Assembly (NCBI RefSeq): GCF_019160155.1
Contig: NZ_JAFNIH010000025.1
Coordinates: 124,001-188,000 of the forward strand
Source of the DNA: Pinisolibacter aquiterrae
GTDB lineage: Bacteria; Pseudomonadota; Alphaproteobacteria; Rhizobiales; Ancalomicrobiaceae
DNA length: 64,000 nt
Direction of reading: 5' to 3'
Shown: piece after piece, positions 63,931-64,000 of the stretch
Numbering within the stretch: position 1 is the stretch's first letter
How the letters are laid out: every line of letters starts with the position of its first letter
Notes under the pieces: generated by a model
Database searches by the model: none
Seen by the model: the letters and a program-made list of their open reading frames with translations, nothing else
Told to the model about the DNA's origin: nothing
Made by a program: the position numbers and the translations under genes

Positions 63931-64000
63931 TCAACGGTGGCAGGTGGTGTAGGCCTCGGTGGTGGCGGCGTACCAGCCGTCCGGCACCTGACGGGTCTCC
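63931..64000 (-). CDS. C-terminal end of an unknown gene, cut by window edge
   Basis: Only the last 22 codons and the stop are visible: ETRQVPDGWYAATTEAYTTCHR. It converges on the preceding gene with 7 bases between the stops. The family cannot be told. Confidence 0.35.
   Translation of the reverse strand, partial: ETRQVPDGWYAATTEAYTTCHR

Overview
The window is a GC-rich stretch of bacterial chromosome from what looks like an autotrophic sulfur-oxidising alphaproteobacterium. The grounds are a form IC-type RuBisCO operon with cbbX, a complete reverse-type dsr cluster, a Rhodobacter-like sulfide:quinone reductase and very strong G/C third-position bias. No photosynthesis genes are present, so phototrophy cannot be judged, and I cannot name a genus.

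Layout. (1) 1-2431: two SGNH-hydrolase genes and an OpgC-type membrane protein, then tRNA-Ser(UGA). (2) 2655-24382, all on the minus strand: dsrABEFHCMKLJOPN, a second dsrC-like gene, sqr, a SulP transporter, soeABC, tusA and a small membrane protein. Read from dsrA, this covers sulfide oxidation, DsrC-linked sulfur oxidation to sulfite in the cytoplasm, and sulfite oxidation to sulfate. (3) 24817-26227, divergent from dsrA: a TauD-like dioxygenase and two small proteins of unknown function. (4) 26442-32953: a methyltransferase, then a membrane-bound [NiFe] hydrogenase operon (protease, HupH-like, hynS, isp1, hynL, isp2) behind a class II FNR-type promoter. (5) 33227-40032: lbpA (lipoate-binding protein), a DsrE-family sulfurtransferase, and the lipoate assembly genes known from sHdr organisms (ligase, two radical SAM proteins, LipT-like flavoprotein), preceded by a deacetylase-family gene. 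No sHdr genes lie in the window. (6) 40230-42588: a DsrE2/DsrE3-type protein, a second tusA and a FadL-type porin. (7) 42730-51957: the cbb operon cbbLSXFPTE with divergent cbbR. (8) 52088-53635: an orphan HerA/DUF87-like ATPase. (9) 54056-63923: a second DsrE2-like gene, an SCP2-like protein, an RND pump whose large subunit carries an unusual Pro/Arg repeat tail, secreted Gly/Trp/Tyr/Pro-rich proteins resembling sulfur globule proteins, a TPR membrane protein, a ParA-like ATPase and a coiled-coil membrane protein.

Two observations stand out. First, a 16-bp AT-rich element with core TGATATTC, of the same shape as the ATTC-N8-GAAT site of the persulfide-sensing SqrR/BigR repressors, lies upstream of sqr, the hydrogenase operon, lbpA/dsrE, the lipoate operon and both dsrE2-like genes. 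This suggests one sulfur regulon whose regulator is encoded elsewhere. Second, the 54-64 kb locus looks like an undescribed system for building, exporting to or positioning sulfur globules. That assignment is inference from composition and gene neighbourhood.
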